Of a stretch of DNA of 7,567 nucleotides, positions 1 to 4,811 are shown piece by piece. The stretch comes from Rubritepida sp. (GTDB lineage: Bacteria; Pseudomonadota; Alphaproteobacteria; Acetobacterales; Acetobacteraceae). The notes beneath the pieces were generated by a model. That model was not told the DNA's origin, made no database searches, and saw only the letters and a program-made list of their open reading frames with translations. The position numbers and the translations under genes were made by a program. The stretch is taken from positions 1-7,567 of the forward strand of contig SKWC01000411.1 in NCBI GenBank assembly GCA_007129145.1, read 5' to 3'. The stretch's first letter is position 1, and every line of letters starts with the position of its first letter.

Positions 1-3000
1 ACGCCTCGGGCGAGGCGGGCGGCGGAACGGTGCTGCTGGGCACCACCGGGCTCGGCCGGGCGCAGACCATGGCCCAGGAGACGCTGCTGGCGGCGGGTGC
101 CACGCTGCGCGCCAATGCGCTGGGCGCCGGCGATGGCGGCCTCGTGGTGGTGAACAGCGCGGCGCGGACGCTGCAGGCGGGCGCGATCTCGGCCCGTGGC
201 GCGGGCACCGGCGGGGCGGGCGGCTTCGTCGAGGTCTCGGGCATGACGCTGCTGACCCTGAACATGGGGCTGGTGGATGTGCAGGCGGGGCCGGGCGGGA
301 CGCCGGGGACCCTGCTCATTGACCCGGTGAACATCATCGTGCGGGACATCTCGGCCACGCCGCCGGGCGAGGTGGACGGGACGCTGCCGGTGGACGGCGT
401 GTTCCTCACCGACGGGGCGGGAGGCGATCCCACCACCGTCATCATCGATCCGGCGGATATCGAGGCCTTCCTGGGTGCGGTCACGCTGCAGGCGCAACAG
501 GACCTCACGGTGGCCAGCGCCATCTCTCATGAGTTCGGCGCGCTGACCCTGCAGGCGGATGCGGGGAATGTCGTGATCAACGCGCCGGTGGCCGCGCAGG
601 GCATCACGATCAACGCCGGCGCGGCGATCGTGCTCAATGAGGCACTCAATGCCGGCATTCTCGACGTAACGCTGAACGCGGGCGGCGCCATCACCAATGG
701 GCCGGGTGGCGTGGTCGCGGCAGGTCTGCTGACGGTGCGCGGCTTCGATGGCGTCGCGCAGACCGACCGGGCGGGCAGCATGGTGCTGTCGGGCGGGATC
801 GACCTTGTCAACAGCGTCCAGGTGCTGGACGCGCGCACGGTAGACGAACTGCGCTTCGTGCAGCTGGGCGACCTGACCGTGCAGCAGGCCGATTCGCTGA
901 ACGGTCCGGTGGTCCTCGACCTGTTCGGCAGCCTCAGCACACTGGCCATCAATGGCCCGGTGGGTTCGACCGACCCACTGTTCCAGGGTGGCCTCGACAT
1001 CCTGCTGCGGGCAGACACGGTCAGCTTCCCTGCCGGGCCGGGACCGGTGCTTGTGAATGCGGGTCCAACCGGCATCGTGACCTTCGAGCCGGGGTCCTTC
1101 TTCCAGGTGTTGGTCGGCGTGGACCTGGACCCGGAGCCGCCGAGCGGGCTCGTGATCGACCCCGCCACCGTCAACACGCGGGTACGGACGGACATCCTGC
1201 GCATCCGGGGCTCCATCGAGGGCATCATCGATGTGAATGCCCCGGCCGCATTCGACGCCGTGTTCTCGCAAGCCGCGACGCCGGGGCGACTGGAGCTGGT
1301 GCAGTCCTTCGGCGAGGTGCTGGTCCGCGACACACTGAGCGTGCCGGATGGCGGGCTGATCTTCCTGAACACCGACGTCTTGGGGCTAACCGAGGATGCG
1401 CGCGTGGATGCGGGGCCGACCGGCATCGTGGTGTTCGAGCCGGCGGAGCGTCCCAACCTGGTCCTCGGAACCGCCGCCAGCGCGCTACAGCTGGACCCCG
1501 CAATCATCGACGCGCAGGTGCGTGCCGGCACGCTGCAGTTCATCGCGGATGTCGAGGTGCTGGTAAATGTGGATTCCCCGTTCAGCACGGCCTTCTCGGA
1601 GGCGGCGACGCCCGGCCGGGTGGAGCTGGTGGCCCGCGGTGGGGTGCTCATCGAAGAACCGGTGGCCGGGCGAGTGTCGGTCTTCGGCAGGCTGAGCGTG
1701 CCCGATGGCGGCAACATCCTGGTGCAGGCGGACCAGATCACGCTGTTCTCCGGTGAGGTCAGCGGGCTGCTGGATGCCGGGCCGACCGGGACCGTGACGC
1801 TGCTGCCCTTCCTGCGCCCCAACCTGTTCGTGGGCAGCGGGCCCGATGCGCTGGAGCTGGATCCGCTGGATCTGGAGGATGGCATCGTGGCCGGGACGCT
1901 GCGGCTGCGCGCGCCCGCGCAAGTGACGATTGCCGAAGATGTCGTGATGCCCGCGCCGCAGGTGCGGCTGGAGCCCTTCCTGGGGATCGCCCCGGCGCTG
2001 GTCGCGCCGGGAGTGACGGTGTCGGGCCCGGCCGGGCTCGGGATCCTGTCCATCCAGAATTTCGTGAACCAGGGGATCATCCTGGGCGATGCTGGGGCCT
2101 CCCAGGTGCTGGTCAACACCGGAAGCATCCAGGGCAATGCCGGCGCGGGCTTCTCCATCACCAACAGCGGGATCATCCAGGGCAACACCCTGGCCGTGAC
2201 GGGCGACATCCAAAACCTCTCGGGTGGCGAGTTGCTCGGCCTGTCGCATGAGGCGACAGCCGGCACCCTGACCAACGCGGCGGGCGGCACCATCGTCGCC
2301 TCGCTGCTGCGGGCCGGGCAGGGCGTCGTGCTGGAGGGCGAGACGCGCGGCACGGGCAACGGGCCGCTCACGATCCAGGCGGGGGCCGCCGGGGTGCAGG
2401 GCGCGGGCGTGATCGTCACCAGCCTGCTGACCATCCGCGGCTTCGCGGGCGGGGACACCCCGACGGCCTCGATCAACCTGGTGCGGGGGGATGGCGACGC
2501 CGCGCTGGGCGTGGGCGCGCTGGATGCACGCAGCGCGGGAGGCTTCATCTTCGCCCAGGCGGGCGGCTTCGCGTTGGCCCAGGCCGATGCCGGGGCGGGC
2601 GATGTGCTGCTGGGCTCCGGCGGCGTGATCTCGGGCGGCGGCGTCGTGGGCAACCTGCTGACGCTGCGCGGCGCGGCGCTGGGCGACAGCCGCGCGGGCG
2701 GGATCAACCTGACCGCGGGCAACGCCATCGCCACGCTGGATGCACGCAGCGCGGACGCGCTGACCTTCGGCCAGGCGGGCGTCCTGACGGTGGCGCAGGC
2801 CGATGCCGGGACGGATGCGGTGCAGTTGCGCGGCGATGCCGGCCTGACGCTGACCGGCCCGGTCTCGGGCAGCGAGGTGCGGCTGTTCAGCGACGGCGCG
2901 ATCGCGGCGACGGGCGGGGGACGCGTCCTGACCGAGGGCCAGCTGCTGCTGCGCGGCGCCAATGGCTTCTTCGGGGCGGGCAGCGTCAACCTGCCGGGCG

Positions 3001-4751
3001 CCAATGGCGTGGGCAGCCTGAACGCTGCGACCGATGGCGGCGACATCCTGTTCGCGCAGCAGGACCCGCTGTCCGTGACGCTGGTCTTCGCGCCGGGCGG
3101 GCAGGTGACGCTGGGCAGCGACGGGCTGATCAGCGGCTTCGGCCTGTTCGCCGGGCGGGCGGTGCTGCGCGGTGCGGCGCTCGGCGATTCGCGCGCGGGC
3201 GCCGTGGATTTCGGCGACGCCTTCGTGGATGTGCTGGACGCGCGCACGGTGGGCGACCTGCGCCTGATCAATTTCGGGCAGCTTGACGTCGTGCAGGCCG
3301 ATGCGGCGGGCGGCGAGGTGCTGCTGGCGACACTCGACGGCTTCAGCATGAGCGAGTCGGAGTTCAACGACATGCTGTCTGGCACCCCGCCGGGGATCAC
3401 CGTGCTGGGCAATGTCTCGGGGCTGAATGTGACCCTGGTCAGCGAGGGCGTGATCGGCGGGCCGGGCGTCGTGAGTACCCCGGGGACGCTGACCGTGCGC
3501 GGCGATCTGGAGGACTGCTGCATTCTTCCGGCCGGGCAGCTCGACCTTACGGGCAGTCCGCAGGCGGTGGCGCAGCTGGATGCCCTGACGCTGGGCGATC
3601 TCGCGCTTGCCAACGGCCCGGCACTGGCCGTGCTCCGCGCCGAATCGCTGGAGGGCGATGTGAGCCTCTTCGCAGGCGGCGGGCTGGGAATGTCGGGAGG
3701 CCTAGTCAGCGCGCCCATGGGCAGCATATCGCTGCAGAGCGGCGCGGGGATGCAGGTCTTCGGCAGCGAGGTTCAAGCGGGGGCTGACATGCTGCTGGCC
3801 TCGGTCGGCAACATGGAGGTGAATCCCAGCGACCTGCTGGCCGGAGGCACGCTTCGGCTGGATTCCAGCGGCGGGCTGAGCATCCAGGGCGGCACGCTGC
3901 GCGGCCAGCGGATCGAGCTGCTGGCCGGGCTGGGGCCGATCCGGCTGGATGGCGTGACCTTCCTGGCCGGGATCGGGCTGCTGCTCGCCGCGCCGGGCGG
4001 GGTGGACCAGGGCGAGGGAGAGTTCACCACCGTCGCGCCGCTCGATCCCGAGGGCGGCCTGCCGCTGGTGATCCTGGACACGCGGCAGGGGCCGTCGCTC
4101 ATCCAGCTGCCGCAGCTGCTGGCCGCGGCCAACATCGACCAGCCTGGGCTCGCGCCGGCCGAGCAGGCCTGGCAGGTGCCGGGGCCGCTGGGTGTGGCGG
4201 GGCGGCTGCTGTTCGGCACGGATGACGGCGTGGCCGCGCAGCCCACCGCCGATGCCGCCGGCGCCGTGCGCTTCCGCATGAATGTGGGCGGATCGCCGGT
4301 CTTCGTGCTGCTCAACGGCGGCACCGCCAGCGGCTTCCTCGATGCCGGGCGGCTGGGCGTGTTCGGTCGCCCCGGTGTGGCGGTGCTGCCCAATGGGCGC
4401 AGCTTCGACGTGTTCGGCAGGCTGGGCGGGGTCGAGGGCCAGACGGCGGCGCAGCTGGGCTATCTGAGCGGGCCCTTCGCCGGCGCCGAACCCAACCCCT
4501 TCGAGCTGGGTCGCTACACCTTCAACGACTGCGTGCTGTCCACGGTCAACTGCCTGGCGCCGGCGGGAATCGAGCTGCCCCTGGTGCCGCGGATCGGCAG
4601 CGTCTCCCAGGCGGAGAACGGGATTCCGATCAATGAATTCGCCGCCTTCCTGCTGACCGCGCCGCTCGGGGACATCGAGATGGAGCAGGCGCGGACGCCC
4701 TTCGAGGATCCCGACGTGCTGCTGCCCAATGTGGCGGAGGAGGATTTCTGA
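1..4751 (+). CDS. Filamentous haemagglutinin-type (TpsA-like) large exoprotein, 5'-truncated by the window
   Basis: The frame is open from the first complete codon (base 3) to TGA at 4749-4751, about 1,583 residues. The GTG at base 30 is internal, because conserved family sequence precedes it, so the true start lies upstream. Residue numbers below count that GTG as 1. The first ~105 residues match the segment that follows the TPS/haemagglutination domain in this family: GGGTVLLG, then GDGGLVVVNSA, then ISARG, GGFVEVSG and GTLLIDPVNIIV. Next comes a Gly/Ala/Val/Leu-rich stalk, probably a right-handed beta-helix, with repeats at about 344-650 and 799-1225 and short N-x-G-x-I coils at about 677-740. 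The C-terminal region (about 1335-1573) has LDTRQ, DQPGL, QAWQVPG and AGRLGVFG blocks and Cys1501/Cys1508. By family knowledge it would cross the inner membrane by Sec and the outer membrane through a TpsB/FhaC-like pore, neither visible here. Adhesin or biofilm function is inferred. The only four cysteines are 1163, 1164, 1501 and 1508. Confidence 0.9.
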   Translation, partial: ASGEAGGGTVLLGTTGLGRAQTMAQETLLAAGATLRANALGAGDGGLVVVNSAARTLQAGAISARGAGTGGAGGFVEVSGMTLLTLNMGLVDVQAGPGGTPGTLLIDPVNIIVRDISATPPGEVDGTLPVDGVFLTDGAGGDPTTVIIDPADIEAFLGAVTLQAQQDLTVASAISHEFGALTLQADAGNVVINAPVAAQGITINAGAAIVLNEALNAGILDVTLNAGGAITNGPGGVVAAGLLTVRGFDGVAQTDRAGSMVLSGGIDLVNSVQVLDARTVDELRFVQLGDLTVQQADSLNGPVVLDLFGSLSTLAINGPVGSTDPLFQGGLDILLRADTVSFPAGPGPVLVNAGPTGIVTFEPGSFFQVLVGVDLDPEPPSGLVIDPATVNTRVRTDILRIRGSIEGIIDVNAPAAFDAVFSQAATPGRLELVQSFGEVLVRDTLSVPDGGLIFLNTDVLGLTEDARVDAGPTGIVVFEPAERPNLVLGTAASALQLDPAIIDAQVRAGTLQFIADVEVLVNVDSPFSTAFSEAATPGRVELVARGGVLIEEPVAGRVSVFGRLSVPDGGNILVQADQITLFSGEVSGLLDAGPTGTVTLLPFLRPNLFVGSGPDALELDPLDLEDGIVAGTLRLRAPAQVTIAEDVVMPAPQVRLEPFLGIAPALVAPGVTVSGPAGLGILSIQNFVNQGIILGDAGASQVLVNTGSIQGNAGAGFSITNSGIIQGNTLAVTGDIQNLSGGELLGLSHEATAGTLTNAAGGTIVASLLRAGQGVVLEGETRGTGNGPLTIQAGAAGVQGAGVIVTSLLTIRGFAGGDTPTASINLVRGDGDAALGVGALDARSAGGFIFAQAGGFALAQADAGAGDVLLGSGGVISGGGVVGNLLTLRGAALGDSRAGGINLTAGNAIATLDARSADALTFGQAGVLTVAQADAGTDAVQLRGDAGLTLTGPVSGSEVRLFSDGAIAATGGGRVLTEGQLLLRGANGFFGAGSVNLPGANGVGSLNAATDGGDILFAQQDPLSVTLVFAPGGQVTLGSDGLISGFGLFAGRAVLRGAALGDSRAGAVDFGDAFVDVLDARTVGDLRLINFGQLDVVQADAAGGEVLLATLDGFSMSESEFNDMLSGTPPGITVLGNVSGLNVTLVSEGVIGGPGVVSTPGTLTVRGDLEDCCILPAGQLDLTGSPQAVAQLDALTLGDLALANGPALAVLRAESLEGDVSLFAGGGLGMSGGLVSAPMGSISLQSGAGMQVFGSEVQAGADMLLASVGNMEVNPSDLLAGGTLRLDSSGGLSIQGGTLRGQRIELLAGLGPIRLDGVTFLAGIGLLLAAPGGVDQGEGEFTTVAPLDPEGGLPLVILDTRQGPSLIQLPQLLAAANIDQPGLAPAEQAWQVPGPLGVAGRLLFGTDDGVAAQPTADAAGAVRFRMNVGGSPVFVLLNGGTASGFLDAGRLGVFGRPGVAVLPNGRSFDVFGRLGGVEGQTAAQLGYLSGPFAGAEPNPFELGRYTFNDCVLSTVNCLAPAGIELPLVPRIGSVSQAENGIPINEFAAFLLTAPLGDIEMEQARTPFEDPDVLLPNVAEEDF
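726..950 (+). repeat. Isolated copy of the LLT-x-RG repeat in the exoprotein
   Basis: Residues about 233-305 carry the pattern LLTVRGF, then a short Gly/Ser stretch, VLDARTVDELRFVQLGDLTV, then QQAD and a V-x-L-D strand. The same order of elements recurs in the tandem block at about 2424-3700. This copy is separated from that block by the unrelated AGPTG repeats, so the two repeat families are interleaved. Confidence 0.65.
1059..1980 (+). repeat. AGPTG repeat family, ~117-122 residues, two full copies and one partial
   Basis: Copies start at AGPTG at residues 344, 461 and 583 (bases 1059, 1410 and 1776). Each reads roughly AGPTGIV-x-FEP, a short hydrophobic stretch (RPNLVLG in copy 2, RPNLFVG in copy 3), L-x-LDP and an AGTL or equivalent strand. 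Copies 1 and 2 continue with an S/T-rich VNV or VNA segment, ATPGR-x-ELV and LSVPDGG. Copy 3 lacks the ATPGR/LSVPDGG half and runs into different sequence near residue 645. The DNA has diverged between copies, so these are old domain duplications and not recent tandem expansions. Confidence 0.75.
2424..3700 (+). repeat. Tandem LLT-x-RG / LDARS repeat array, five copies
   Basis: Copies start near residues 799 (LLTIRG), 876 (LLTLRG), 971 (QLLLRG, degenerate), 1043 (RAVLRG) and 1153 (TLTVRG), with spacings of 77, 95, 72 and 110. The shared order is LLT-x-RG, a Ser/Arg/Ala-Gly turn, INL, LDAR(S/T), LTF-x-QAG, V-x-QADA, then V-x-L and an ISG turn. The block LRGAALGDSRAG occurs identically in the copies at 876 and 1043. 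The spacing to the last copy is enlarged by a non-repeat insert at about 1095-1130. The pattern suggests repeated coils of a beta-helical stalk. Confidence 0.75.
2518..2754 (+). repeat. 21-bp exact direct repeat (2518-2538 and 2734-2754) inside the repeat array
   Basis: The same 21 bases, encoding the LDARS strand, occur at 2518-2538 and 2734-2754, 216 bp (72 codons) apart. The offset is a whole number of codons, so recombination between them would delete or duplicate one coil module in frame. The flanking DNA is not identical over long distances. Confidence 0.7.
4020..4748 (+). other. Conserved C-terminal region of the exoprotein with Cys pair and acidic tail
   Basis: From about residue 1335 the repetitive composition gives way to LDTRQGPSL, DQPGL, QAWQVPG, GSPVFVLLNGG and AGRLGVFG. 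AAQLGYLSG and YTFNDC follow, then Cys1501-x6-Cys1508. About 65 residues later the protein ends in the acidic tail FEDPDVLLPNVAEEDF. From memory, similar blocks, a paired-Cys motif and a D-x-LLP-x-V-type ending recur in large alphaproteobacterial FHA-like proteins, so this is probably a family hallmark. A role in surface retention is inferred by analogy with the C-terminal disulfide loop of Haemophilus HMW adhesins. Confidence 0.6.
4736..4744 (+). promoter_or_regulatory. Ribosome binding site for the CHAT gene
   Basis: The purine run GGAGGAGGA lies within the last codons of the exoprotein gene and ends 10 bases before the ATG at 4755. It is a strong Shine-Dalgarno that fixes the start. With only GCC between the upstream TGA and this ATG, terminating ribosomes could reinitiate, which favours translational coupling. 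No promoter or terminator fits between the genes. Confidence 0.8.
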
Positions 4752-4754
4752 GCC

Positions 4755-4811
4755 ATGCGCAGCCCGCTCTCCCTTGCCTCGGCCACGCTCCTGCTGGGGC
4801 TGGCGGCATGC
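4755..4811 (+). other. Lipoprotein signal peptide with lipobox, Cys19
   Basis: The first 19 residues are one Arg, a hydrophobic stretch (LSLASATLLLGLAA) and Cys. Leu16-Ala17-Ala18-Cys19 fits the lipobox rule. Lgt and LspA would give a mature protein lipidated on Cys19. Residues +2 and +3 are Ala-Ala with no Asp at +2, which under the Enterobacteria rule favours export to the outer membrane. The n-region carries a single Arg, which is short but acceptable. Confidence 0.8.

Noticed and set aside
30..32. GTG as the start codon of the exoprotein
   Set aside because: Family-typical Gly-rich sequence is already in frame from base 3, and no signal peptide or TPS domain follows. The gene starts before the window.
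527..3727. 1,066-codon open frame on the minus strand opposite the exoprotein gene
   Set aside because: The predicted protein is Ser/Pro/Arg/Ala-rich with no recognisable domain, as expected when GC-rich third codon positions are read antisense. The plus-strand frame has clear family motifs across the same bases.
4749..4757. Terminator or promoter between the two genes
   Set aside because: Only three bases separate stop and start, and no hairpin with a T-run or promoter-like AT-rich element is visible around the junction.
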